Below are positions 49,891 through 57,944 of a DNA stretch of 64,000 bases, in pieces (position 1 is the stretch's first letter; every line of letters starts with the position of its first letter). The notes beneath the pieces were generated by a model. The model was given only the letters and a program-made list of their open reading frames with translations. It searched no databases and was not told where the DNA came from. This stretch comes from JANMDU01 sp031375105 (GTDB lineage Bacteria; Pseudomonadota; Gammaproteobacteria; Burkholderiales; Burkholderiaceae_C). The position numbers and the translations under genes were made by a program. The DNA lies in assembly GCA_031375105.1 (NCBI GenBank), contig JANMHJ010000050.1, positions 62,001 through 126,000 on the forward strand, in the 5' to 3' direction.

Positions 49891-50621
49891 AATCTCATGG
49901 TCTAGCGCAAAAAACATTTGCAGAATTCATCGGCACGGCAGCGCTGCTTTGCACCGTCATCGGTTCGGGCATCATGGCCGAGCGGCTGTCGGGTGGTAAC
50001 ACTGCAATTGCTTTGCTGGCCAACACGTTGGCCACTGTGTTTGCACTGTATGTGTTGATCGAAACACTCGGGCCCGTGAGTGGTGCGCATTTCAATCCGT
50101 TGGTGACGCTCTGGGCACTATTTTTTGATAAAAATCGTCCTCTACCCGTTATAAATTCTACGAAGTATGCTATTTATTTAATAGCATTTGGTTTCATCGT
50201 TGCACAACTCCTAGGCGCAGCCTGCGGTGCGTGGCTCGCGCATGCGATGTTTGACTTGCCAATTTTTCAAACCAGCAGCAAACTGCGCGGCGGCTGGAAT
50301 GCCGCAGGCTCATTTGCTGGTTGGGGGCAATGGATTGCTGAAGCGGTGGCCACGGCTGGTTTGCTGTTTGTCATCGTTCGCAGCAGCGCTGCGGGCGTGA
50401 ATGCGAAAGCCAGCGCCTTAGTGGCTTGCTACATCGGCGCAGCGTATTGGTTCACAGCGAGTACCAGTTTTGCGAATCCTGCGGCGGTGTTAGGCCGCAT
50501 GTTGAGCGACAGCTTTGCAGGGATAGCGCCTGCGAGCGCGTTGGGTTTCGTGGGAGCGCAATGTGTGGGCGCAGTTGGTGGCGTGTGGCTCGCGCGAGGC
50601 TTGGCACTGCCAAGCAAATAA
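49887..50621 (+). CDS. MIP/aquaporin family channel, AqpS-like
   Basis: A 244-residue channel with six helices and the two half-helix motifs: first GAHFNPLVTL (NPL in place of NPA) and second TSFANPAAVLGRM (NPA). MIP channels in ars operons, such as AqpS in Sinorhizobium, let arsenite leave the cell after ArsC acts. Start ATG 49887 overlaps the upstream stop. The loop and next helix (about 82-101) are encoded by a copy of the dispersed repeat, which is unusual for so conserved a fold. Confidence 0.87.
   Translation: MKSHGLAQKTFAEFIGTAALLCTVIGSGIMAERLSGGNTAIALLANTLATVFALYVLIETLGPVSGAHFNPLVTLWALFFDKNRPLPVINSTKYAIYLIAFGFIVAQLLGAACGAWLAHAMFDLPIFQTSSKLRGGWNAAGSFAGWGQWIAEAVATAGLLFVIVRSSAAGVNAKASALVACYIGAAYWFTASTSFANPAAVLGRMLSDSFAGIAPASALGFVGAQCVGAVGGVWLARGLALPSK
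50131..50186 (+). repeat. Dispersed repeat inside the aquaporin gene
   Basis: Reads CTCTACCCGTTATAAATTCT, ACGAAGTATGCTATT and TTAATAGCA, nearly the intergenic consensus. Encodes PVINSTKYAIYLIA in the shared register. It is the best-preserved in-gene copy. Confidence 0.88.
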
Positions 50622-50630
50622 ATTTCAGAC

Positions 50631-51143
50631 TCAAAGGCAGCGCAACGGCAAATGCGTTGGTGCAATATCAGTGCGATTGTCGCCTTGGGCCGTCATCTTG
50701 GCAGGCACAGCGCTTTTACCGCAAATCCAATTGATTGGCACGGCAGGCGCGTCTTCTACGATAGCTGGGCGCAGACTCAAGGTTTTGCCTGTGAGCGAGC
50801 TGCTGGCTTGGTTACCAAAAACAATGTGAACCGCGCCTTTTTCTACCGTGACGCTGCTCACACGGTTGTTTACTATTTTGTCGGCTGCAGGTAGCGTTAG
50901 CACTTCGTTGTTATCGGGAAGTTTGCCAGAGGCAGTCCAAAAAACATCCACACGCTTGGTGGCGATGTCTGCTAGTTTGATGCCTTCGAGGATTTGTTCT
51001 TTAACAATCCTATCCATCTGCGAGGGCAGGGCGGTCAATGCGAGGATCGCGATGACCGCAATCACCGCCATCAATTCAATCAGCGTGAAGCCTGCCCGAT
51101 GTGTGCGCAACCATGCTTCCTTCACATGAGGGTGTGACCGCAT
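50631..51143 (-). CDS. Type IV pilin-like protein
   Basis: About 170 residues with a prepilin peptidase site (HRAG|FTLIELMAVIAVIAIL), the +5 Glu and the hydrophobic helix of type IV pilins. Two C-terminal cysteines (NWICGKS and LPLRCL) could form the disulfide-bonded loop of type IVa pilins. Start at 51143 is preferred, since 51185 would overlap leuB. No other pilus genes are near, so it is an orphan, perhaps a minor pilin or competence pseudopilin. Confidence 0.8.
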   Translation of the reverse strand: MRSHPHVKEAWLRTHRAGFTLIELMAVIAVIAILALTALPSQMDRIVKEQILEGIKLADIATKRVDVFWTASGKLPDNNEVLTLPAADKIVNNRVSSVTVEKGAVHIVFGNQASSSLTGKTLSLRPAIVEDAPAVPINWICGKSAVPAKMTAQGDNRTDIAPTHLPLRCL

Positions 51144-51159
51144 GAACTGCTTCAAGCGA

Positions 51160-52251
51160 TCAGCCCAAAGCCTTGACAACCGCATCGCCCATTTGTACGG
51201 TGTTGACCCTCACCAGCGGCGGCGCTTCTGCTGGATGACTTTCCACATAAATATCTCCCGTGCGAAACCCAAGCGAGAGTACTTTCTTTACGGCATTTTC
51301 AATGCGCTCAGCTGCTTCAGGCTGGTTGAGTGAGAAGCGCAGCATCATTGCCGCACTCAAAATCGTGGCCAACGGGTTGGCGATGCCTTTGCCTGCAATA
51401 TCCGGCGCACTGCCGTGGCTGGGCTCATACAAGCCTTGATTTTTGCTGTTGAGCGAGGCGCTAGGAAGCATGCCAATCGAGCCGGTGAGCATACTGGCTT
51501 CGTCGCTCAAAATATCCCCAAACATATTGCCCGTGACGATCACATCGAAAGCCTTCGGCGCTTTCACCAGCTGCATCGCGGCGTTGTCTACATACATGTG
51601 ATCGAGTTTGACCTCAGGGTATTGCAGGCCGATTTCGCTGACCACATCTTTCCAGAGTTGGAAGGTTTCTAACACATTGGATTTATCGACACTGGTCACT
51701 TTTTTGTTGCGTTTCATCGCAGCTTGGAAAGCAACATGCGCAATACGTTCGATCTCGGGACGGCTGTAGCGCATCGTATCGAAGGCTTCCTCTGCCCCAG
51801 GGAAATGCCCGTCAGTGGCGATGCGGCGGCCACGCGGTTGACCGAAGTAAATATCACCCGTCAACTCGCGGATGATGAGAATATCTAGGCCAGAGATCAG
51901 CTCAGGCTTCAAGCTCGATGCGCTCACCAATTGCTCATAACAAATCGCGGGGCGAAAGTTGGCAAACAGGCCAAGATTCTTGCGCAAACCCAAAATCGCT
52001 TGCTCGGGGCGCAAGGGGCGATCCAGTTTGTCGTATTTCCAATCACCGACAGCGCCAAACAAAATCGCATCGGCTTGTTTGGCCAAATTCAGCGTGGCCT
52101 CGGGCAGCGGATGCCCATGCGCCTCGTAAGCCGCGCCGCCAACGAGGGCAGACTCCATCTCAAACTTCAAATCTAAAGCTTTGAGGACTTTGACAGCTTC
52201 GGCAACGATTTCAGTGCCGATGCCATCACCGGGAAGAACAGCGATTTTCAT
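51160..52251 (-). CDS. leuB: 3-isopropylmalate dehydrogenase
   Basis: A 363-residue NAD-dependent enzyme of leucine synthesis. GDGIGTEIVAEA is the N-terminal signature, with GDILSDEASMLTGSIGM and the substrate Asp/Lys residues following. Last of the leucine genes here, separated from leuD by a repeat copy. Confidence 0.97.
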   Translation of the reverse strand: MKIAVLPGDGIGTEIVAEAVKVLKALDLKFEMESALVGGAAYEAHGHPLPEATLNLAKQADAILFGAVGDWKYDKLDRPLRPEQAILGLRKNLGLFANFRPAICYEQLVSASSLKPELISGLDILIIRELTGDIYFGQPRGRRIATDGHFPGAEEAFDTMRYSRPEIERIAHVAFQAAMKRNKKVTSVDKSNVLETFQLWKDVVSEIGLQYPEVKLDHMYVDNAAMQLVKAPKAFDVIVTGNMFGDILSDEASMLTGSIGMLPSASLNSKNQGLYEPSHGSAPDIAGKGIANPLATILSAAMMLRFSLNQPEAAERIENAVKKVLSLGFRTGDIYVESHPAEAPPLVRVNTVQMGDAVVKALG

Positions 52252-52255
52252 ATGA

Positions 52256-52314
52256 AGTAACTATAAAAAAGATAGCAAACTATGTAGATAATATAACGGG
52301 TAATTGCCGATTTC
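52256..52314 (-). repeat. Dispersed repeat, intergenic (leuD/leuB)
   Basis: Reads AACTATAAAAAAGATAGCA, AACTATGTAGATAATATAACG, GGTAATTGCC and GATTTCAG. It ends 4 nt before the leuB start and lies within the leu transcript. Confidence 0.88.
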
Positions 52315-52330
52315 AGTATGAAAATCGTGG

Positions 52331-52975
52331 TCAAGCCGTCTGCGCCAACCAAGGCTTAGTAGCTAAGCGCTCGGCTTCAAAGGCTTTGATCTTCTCGCTG
52401 TGGCGCAGCGTGAGGCCGATGTCGTCTAAGCCGTTGATCAGACAGTATTTGCGGAAGGACTGCACGTCAAATGGAATGCTTTCTCCATCGCCCTTCAAGA
52501 TGACTTGTTTTTCCAAATCAATCGTGAGCTGGTAGCCGGGGAAGGCGTGTACTTCATCAAACAATTTGGCGACCACTGCTTCGGGCAGCACGATGGGGAG
52601 CAGCCCGTTTTTGAAGCAGTTGTTAAAAAAGATATCGGCGTAGCTCGGCGCAATCAAAGCGCGAAAGCCGTATTGCTCAATCGCCCAAGGCGCATGCTCA
52701 CGGCTAGAACCGCAGCCAAAATTCTTGCGGCAGAGCAGAATGCTTACGCCTTGATAGCGCGGCTGATTGAGCACGAAATCAGGGTTAGGCTTGCGGTCTG
52801 CCAGCTTGGAATACGGCTCGCCCACATCAAGAAAGCGATCCGCGTCAAACAAGTTGTCGCCGAAGCCACTCTTGCTGATGCGCTTTAAGAATTGCTTGGA
52901 AATGATCGCGTCGGTATCGACGTTTTCCCGATCAATCGGCGCGACGAGGCCTGTGTGGATGGTGAATTTGTTCAT
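52331..52975 (-). CDS. leuD: 3-isopropylmalate dehydratase small subunit
   Basis: A 214-residue subunit that, with LeuC, isomerises 2-isopropylmalate to 3-isopropylmalate. The swivel-domain motifs CGCGSSREHA... are seen as FGCGSSREHAPWAI, and YADIFFNNCFKNGLLPI follows. Preceded after 2 nt by the entericidin-like gene. Confidence 0.96.
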   Translation of the reverse strand: MNKFTIHTGLVAPIDRENVDTDAIISKQFLKRISKSGFGDNLFDADRFLDVGEPYSKLADRKPNPDFVLNQPRYQGVSILLCRKNFGCGSSREHAPWAIEQYGFRALIAPSYADIFFNNCFKNGLLPIVLPEAVVAKLFDEVHAFPGYQLTIDLEKQVILKGDGESIPFDVQSFRKYCLINGLDDIGLTLRHSEKIKAFEAERLATKPWLAQTA

Positions 52976-52977
52976 GC

Positions 52978-53109
52978 TTACTTCTTCTTCGCGGCGTCTT
53001 CAATTTTCTCGCCCGCTTTTTGAATGTCTTGCCCAGCGCCTTTGATGGTGTTGCAGCCTGTGATGGCCAAGCAGAAACCGAGGATCAGGGTGGAGATGAG
53101 GGTTTTCAT
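52978..53109 (-). CDS. Entericidin-like small lipoprotein
   Basis: A 43-residue lipoprotein: hydrophobic signal (TLISTLILGFCLAITGC) with a lipobox cysteine at residue 19, then TIKGAGQDIQKAGEKIEDAA, the EcnA/EcnB pattern, ending in Lys. It sits between leuC and leuD and is transcribed with them. In betaproteobacteria this placement is recurrent. Function within the leucine operon is unknown; a cell-envelope or toxin-like role is known for enteric entericidins. Confidence 0.85.
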   Translation of the reverse strand: MKTLISTLILGFCLAITGCNTIKGAGQDIQKAGEKIEDAAKKK

Positions 53110-53143
53110 GATGATTCCTTCAGAGGGTTGAAAAGTTATTACT

Positions 53144-54565
53144 TTACGCAAAACGGCGAATATCTACAAAGTGTCCGTGAACAGCCGCCGCCGCAGCCAT
53201 GGCAGGAGAGACCAAATGCGTGCGGCCACCTGCGCCTTGGCGGCCTTCAAAGTTGCGGTTGCTGGTGGAGGCGCAGCGCTCGCCGGGCTCTAGGCGGTCG
53301 GCGTTCATCGCCAAGCACATACTACAGCCCGGTTCGCGCCATTCGAATCCTGCGGCTTTGAAAATTTCATGCAAGCCTTCGCGCTCGGCTTGCGCTTTCA
53401 CCAAACCTGAGCCGGGCACCACCAGCGCCAGCTTCACATTTTTGGCCACTTTCTGGCCGAGCTTTTTCACCACCGCTGCGGCTTCGCGCATGTCTTCGAT
53501 GCGGCTGTTGGTGCAGCTTCCGATGAAGACCTTATCGACGAAGATGTCGCTCATAAGCTTGCCGGGCTGCAAGCCCATGTAGCTCAATGCGCGTTCGATG
53601 CCGCTGCGTTTGCTATCATCTTTTTCTTTGTCCGGGTCGGGCACGCGAGCGTCCACGCCCAAGACCATCTCGGGGCTGGTGCCCCAAGTGATCTGCGGAA
53701 TGATTTGCGTGGCATCGAGTTCGACGATTTGGTCAAACTTCGCATCGGCATCGCTCTGCAAGCCTTTCCAATACGCAATCGCTTGTTGCAGCGCGACACC
53801 TGTGGGAGACATCGGGCGACCTGTGACGTATTCAATGGTTTTTTCATCGACGGCCACGAGGCCAGCGCGTGCACCGGCTTCAATGGCCATATTGCAGACC
53901 GTCATTCGGCCTTCCATGCTCAGAGCGCGAATCGCACTGCCTGCAAACTCAATCGTGTAGCCCGTGCCGCCCGCCGTGCCGATCTTGCCGATGATGGCCA
54001 GCACCACGTCTTTGGCTGTTACGCCTTTTTGCAACGTGCCTTCGACTTTCACCAGCAGATTCTTCGCTTTCTTGGCCAGCAGCGTGTTGGTGGCCAGCAC
54101 ATGCTCGACCTCGCTGGTGCCAATGCCATGCGCGAGCGCGCCGAATGCGCCATGCGTGCTGGTGTGGGAGTCGCCGCAGACCACGGTCATGCCGGGAAGG
54201 GTTGCGCCTTGCTCTGGGCCCATCACATGCACGATGCCTTGCTGTTTGTTGAGAAACGGGAAATAAGCCGCTGCGCCAAACTCTTTGATGTTGGCATCCA
54301 GTGTGGTGATTTGCTCTTTGCTGACCAAATCGGCAATGCCGTCGTAGCCCAGTTCCCAGCCGGTGGTGGGCGTGTTGTGATCAGCCGTGGCCACGATGGA
54401 TGAAACACGCCAGACCTTGCGCCCGGTTTGGCGCAAGCCTTCAAAAGCCTGCGGGCTGGTGACTTCATGCACCAAATGGCGGTCGATATACAGCACGGAT
54501 GTGCCGTCTTCCTCGGTGTGAACGACATGTTCGTCCCAGATTTTGTCGTAGAGTGTGCGTGGCAT
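53144..54565 (-). CDS. leuC: 3-isopropylmalate dehydratase large subunit
   Basis: A 473-residue aconitase-family subunit. Iron-sulfur cysteines lie in FIGSCTNSR and EPGCSMCLAMN, with VCGDSHTSTHGAFGALAHGI as a substrate motif. First enzyme gene of the leu unit, preceded by a LysR regulator in the same direction. Confidence 0.97.
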   Translation of the reverse strand: MPRTLYDKIWDEHVVHTEEDGTSVLYIDRHLVHEVTSPQAFEGLRQTGRKVWRVSSIVATADHNTPTTGWELGYDGIADLVSKEQITTLDANIKEFGAAAYFPFLNKQQGIVHVMGPEQGATLPGMTVVCGDSHTSTHGAFGALAHGIGTSEVEHVLATNTLLAKKAKNLLVKVEGTLQKGVTAKDVVLAIIGKIGTAGGTGYTIEFAGSAIRALSMEGRMTVCNMAIEAGARAGLVAVDEKTIEYVTGRPMSPTGVALQQAIAYWKGLQSDADAKFDQIVELDATQIIPQITWGTSPEMVLGVDARVPDPDKEKDDSKRSGIERALSYMGLQPGKLMSDIFVDKVFIGSCTNSRIEDMREAAAVVKKLGQKVAKNVKLALVVPGSGLVKAQAEREGLHEIFKAAGFEWREPGCSMCLAMNADRLEPGERCASTSNRNFEGRQGAGGRTHLVSPAMAAAAAVHGHFVDIRRFA

Positions 54566-54589
54566 ATTTATTCCTCAAGAAAACAGATT

Positions 54590-55513
54590 TTAAGTTTTTG
54601 GCGCATCGGCCAGCAAATGATCCACCAGCAGCCTTGCAGGCGCTGGCAAGGTTTCAAAATCACGTGCGACGATCAGCAGATCACGCGAGCCCCAAGCGTC
54701 TGTGAGCGGCACGGCGATCAAATCGCCCACGCTGCCCACCAGCTCAAAAGCCCGATCTGGCATCACGCCCACGCCCAAGCCGTTGTGAATCATCCGGCAC
54801 ATCGCATCCAGAGAAGTCACCTGAATGCGCAATTGCAACTGTTTGCCCACTTCCGCCGCCGCGCGGCGCTGCGCGAGATAAAGGGCGCTGTTGCTGTGCA
54901 AGCCGACGTGGTCAAAATCAAGAGAATCAACAAAACCAATCTGCTTGCGGCGTGAGAGCGAATGCTTGCGTGGGATGACGAGCACGAGTTTGTCTTGTCG
55001 ATAAATTTTCTGCTGCAAACCTTGTAAATCGGCCTGCGGATTACAAATGCCTACATCTGCCGCACCATCATGGACTGCTCTGATGACATCACTACTGAGG
55101 TGCTCTTGCAAATCAATCTTGACATGCGGATGCGTTTTGGCAAACATACCAATGTCTTCGGGTAAAAACTCCACTATGGCCGAGATATTGGCATGAATAC
55201 GCACATGCCCCTTCACGCCCTCGGCATATTCGCCTAAATCGCCCTGCATCCGATCCAAACTCAAGAGCACCGAACGCGCGTGATGCAAAAACGCCTCGCC
55301 CGCTGGCGTGGGGCTCACACCGCGTGCATGGCGATAGAGCAGCGCTGTGCCCGCAGCAGCTTCCAAGTCAGAAAGGCGCTTGCTCACAGCAGAAGCAGCA
55401 ATGAATTCTTTGTCCGCCGCTTTGCCAATGCTGCCGTGCTCGCACACTGCGGCAAAGAGCTGCAGCGTGGTCAGGTCAAGGCGGCGAGCAAAGCTGCGCT
55501 CGGAGGGTTTCAT
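54590..55513 (-). CDS. LysR family transcriptional regulator
   Basis: About 307 residues from ATG 55513, or 326 from ATG 55570; neither start has a good Shine-Dalgarno. The helix-turn-helix reads AAVCEHGSIGKAADKEFIAASAVSKRLSDLE in pieces around residues 20-50, and a LysR substrate-binding domain follows. It lies 24 nt upstream of leuC and divergent from the Bug gene, and may regulate either. The effector is unknown. Confidence 0.9.
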   Translation of the reverse strand: MKPSERSFARRLDLTTLQLFAAVCEHGSIGKAADKEFIAASAVSKRLSDLEAAAGTALLYRHARGVSPTPAGEAFLHHARSVLLSLDRMQGDLGEYAEGVKGHVRIHANISAIVEFLPEDIGMFAKTHPHVKIDLQEHLSSDVIRAVHDGAADVGICNPQADLQGLQQKIYRQDKLVLVIPRKHSLSRRKQIGFVDSLDFDHVGLHSNSALYLAQRRAAAEVGKQLQLRIQVTSLDAMCRMIHNGLGVGVMPDRAFELVGSVGDLIAVPLTDAWGSRDLLIVARDFETLPAPARLLVDHLLADAPKT

Positions 55514-55689
55514 GCGGGGCGTGAAGCTAAAGTAGTCGTGAATGACGATGAATGAATGGGATTTTCTCATAAGTTGCCGGAAAAGGCATCGTGAATGGAG
55601 ATGGGTGCATAGTGTTTTTATGGAGTGCGTTCAGGCGATGTTTTTGTTTCAATCACAGGCATTGCATTTCGTTTACCTTGGAGACACCC

Positions 55690-56673
55690 ATGACTTTCCC
55701 CTTGCAACGCCGTCGCTTGCTCCTTTCTGGCGCAGGCACTGCCGTTTTAGCCGCTGCGCCCTGGGCGCAGGCCCAGAGCTTCCCAGAGCGCCAGCTCACC
55801 ATCGTCGTGCCCGCGCCACCGGGCGGCACGGCAGATATTTCATCGCGCGCGATTTCCGATCCTCTGTCTAAAGCACTTGGGCAACCCGTGGCGGTGGACA
55901 ACAAAGGCGGCGGCAATGGTGCTGTGGGCGCGCAAGTGGTGATCAATGCCAAGCCCGATGGCCATACGCTGCTCATGGCCTATTCCGGGTTTCATTGCAT
56001 GAGTCCGCATCTGGTCAAGCTGCCCTACGATCCGCTCAAAGATTTGCAGGCGATTGCAAATGTGTATTCCGCGCCACAGGTGATGGTGGTGCGCTCCAAT
56101 CTGGGCATCAAGACGGTGCAAGAGCTGATCGCCTTTGCCAAGAAAAATCCTGGCAAGCTCAATTACGGCAGCTCGGGCAATGGCAGCGTGCAGCATATCG
56201 CCACTGAGTTGTTCAAGCAGATCAGCGGCACTTTTATTACCCACATTCCCTATCGCGGCTCAGGCCCGACGATCACGGATTTGTTGGCCAGCCAGATCGA
56301 TATCACAGTGACCACCGCGCCCTCCTTGATGCCGCACATTCAGAGTGGCCGCTTCACGCCCTTGGTGGTCGCTGGCCCGCGTCGCTTGACAAGCTTACCC
56401 AATGTGCCTACTGGCGCAGAAGCTGGTTTGAAGGGCTACGAAGTGGATGCTTGGTTTGCTTTGTACACGCATGCGCAAGCGCCCAAGGCGGCGGTGGACC
56501 GCATCGCCAGCGAAGTACAAAAAATCATGGCCGTGCCCGCCTTCCGTGACCGCGCCAGCAGCCTCGGTGCAGAGGCCAATTTCATCGGCCCGCGCGAGAT
56601 GATGGCTTATGCACAAGCGGAGTATGACAAGTGGGGCAAAGTGATCAAGATGGCCAAGATCACGGCGGATTGA
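55690..56673 (+). CDS. Bug/TctC family solute-binding protein
   Basis: A 327-residue periplasmic protein with a signal peptide (LQRRRLLLSGAGTAVLAAAP, cleaved near AQAQ). The Bug fold is seen in LTIVVPAPPGGTADISSRAI and LNYGSSGNGSVQHIATEL, with a C-terminal EYDKWGKVI. Bug proteins bind carboxylates and other organic acids, often without a transporter beside them, as here. GGAG stands upstream of ATG 55690. Divergent from a LysR gene that may control it. Confidence 0.92.
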   Translation: MTFPLQRRRLLLSGAGTAVLAAAPWAQAQSFPERQLTIVVPAPPGGTADISSRAISDPLSKALGQPVAVDNKGGGNGAVGAQVVINAKPDGHTLLMAYSGFHCMSPHLVKLPYDPLKDLQAIANVYSAPQVMVVRSNLGIKTVQELIAFAKKNPGKLNYGSSGNGSVQHIATELFKQISGTFITHIPYRGSGPTITDLLASQIDITVTTAPSLMPHIQSGRFTPLVVAGPRRLTSLPNVPTGAEAGLKGYEVDAWFALYTHAQAPKAAVDRIASEVQKIMAVPAFRDRASSLGAEANFIGPREMMAYAQAEYDKWGKVIKMAKITAD

Positions 56674-56679
56674 TACGTA

Positions 56680-56746
56680 TTTTTTAAGCGTTTTGATCTG
56701 TTTCCCGACGTGTTGATTGCGCAGAGTGCTATTTATTTTGTAGCGC
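56680..56746 (+). repeat. Dispersed repeat, intergenic (after the Bug gene)
   Basis: Reads TTTTTTAAGCG, TTTCCCGACGTG, GCGCAGAGTGCTATT and ATTTTGTAGCG. Less well kept in the first half than in the second. Confidence 0.75.
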
Positions 56747-56772
56747 TTTGTAGATTGCTTTTTACACGGAGC

Positions 56773-57036
56773 GGCTGCGAGTGAGGCACTGAGTTGGGGT
56801 ATGCCACTTTGCTCGTGTCCTCCTGCGGGCTACGCCCGCATTCCCCCTTTACCTCGCCAAGTGACATACCCCAACTCAGTGCCTCATTCGCAGCCTGTTG
56901 GCTACCTTGGAAATCTTCGTTCGCCCACAGTAATTCCATTTCCAGATCATTCCTATACGTCGTTGCAGCTCCTAGCCGTGCTAAAGCACTGTCGTCGTCG
57001 CTGCGCCTAGTCTAGAAATGATCTGGAAACGGAATA
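56773..57036. repeat. Gene-free structured region with two nested inverted repeats
   Basis: Two inverted repeats follow each other. The first has 37-nt arms (56773-56809 and 56859-56895) with few mismatches around GGCTGCGA...GGGGTATG, and a small perfect hairpin (GCGGGC/GCCCGC) in its loop. The second has about 20-nt arms (56932-56952 and 57016-57036) ending in TTCCAGATCATT and AATGATCTGGAA, with GTGCT/AGCAC inside. No open frame or transposase is seen. It makes up most of the 430-nt gap between the Bug gene and the ThiF/MoeB gene. Confidence 0.8.
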
Positions 57037-57103
57037 ACTACACCTCACACTGTTTGCACTCGGAGAATGGAACTTGCCACAGATCGCCAATAACGCAAAG
57101 ACA

Positions 57104-57862
57104 TCAACCCGAGCAAACAGTGCAAGACAACTGCCGAGGCACGCGCACCTCATTCCACTCCATTGCCCGCCCATCCAGCATCTGCAAACGCCCTGCCAGC
57201 GATGAGCCCGCGCCGCTCAGAATTTTCAAAGCCTCAGCCGCTTGCATGCTGCCGATGATGCCCACCAGCGGCGCAAACACGCCCATCGTGGCGCAGCGCA
57301 CTTCTTCGAATGTGGCCTCGGGCGGGAACACACAGGCATAGCAGGGCGACGTGCGCGTAGCGCTGGGCTCGCGCAGGTCAAACACACTGATTTGGCCGTC
57401 GAATCGGATGGCTGCGCCGCTCACCAAAGCTTTGTGATGCTTCACGCAAGCCGCGTTCACCGCATGGCGCGTGGCGAAGTTGTCGCAGCAATCAATCACC
57501 ACATCGGCCTGCGCCACCAAAGTATCTAGCAAGGCCGCGTCAGCTCGCTCGGTGATGCAGTTCACAAGCACTTCGGGATTGATGGCCGCTATCGATTCAC
57601 GAGCACTCTGCGCTTTATTCATGCCGACTCTGGCCTGATTGTGCGCAATTTGGCGTTGCAAATTGGTCATGTCCACCACATCGTTGTCCACAATCGTAAT
57701 CCGCCCCACGCCCGCCGTGCCCAAATACAAAGCTACGGGAGAGCCCAGCCCACCTGCGCCAATCACCAAGGCATGTGAGGCGAGAATTTTTTCCTGCCCC
57801 TCTACGCCCACTTCATTGAGCAAGATGTGGCGCGAGTAGCGAAGCAGTTGGTCGTCGGTCAT
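57104..57862 (-). CDS. moeB: ThiF/MoeB/HesA family adenylyltransferase
   Basis: About 252 residues from ATG 57862. GAGGLGSPVALYLGTAGVG is the nucleotide-binding loop, LQRQIAHNQ holds the catalytic Arg, and zinc cysteines are visible as SPCYACVF and SCTVC. It adenylates the C-terminal glycine of a ubiquitin-like sulfur carrier (MoaD or ThiS); which one is not decided by sequence. Confidence 0.9.
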   Translation of the reverse strand: MTDDQLLRYSRHILLNEVGVEGQEKILASHALVIGAGGLGSPVALYLGTAGVGRITIVDNDVVDMTNLQRQIAHNQARVGMNKAQSARESIAAINPEVLVNCITERADAALLDTLVAQADVVIDCCDNFATRHAVNAACVKHHKALVSGAAIRFDGQISVFDLREPSATRTSPCYACVFPPEATFEEVRCATMGVFAPLVGIIGSMQAAEALKILSGAGSSLAGRLQMLDGRAMEWNEVRVPRQLSCTVCSG

Positions 57863-57897
57863 GGGGCAATGATACGCAAAAGCCGTATTCACAAAAA

Positions 57898-57921
57898 CAA
57901 AAAGCCCGGCGAACCGGGCTT
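57898..57921 (-). terminator. ctpA intrinsic terminator
   Basis: AAGCCCGG and CCGGGCTT form a perfect 8-bp stem around TTCG on the - strand, then a T-rich run. It lies 23 nt after the ctpA stop codon. Confidence 0.9.
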
Positions 57922-57944
57922 GTGAGAGATGGTCAGCAACTCAA

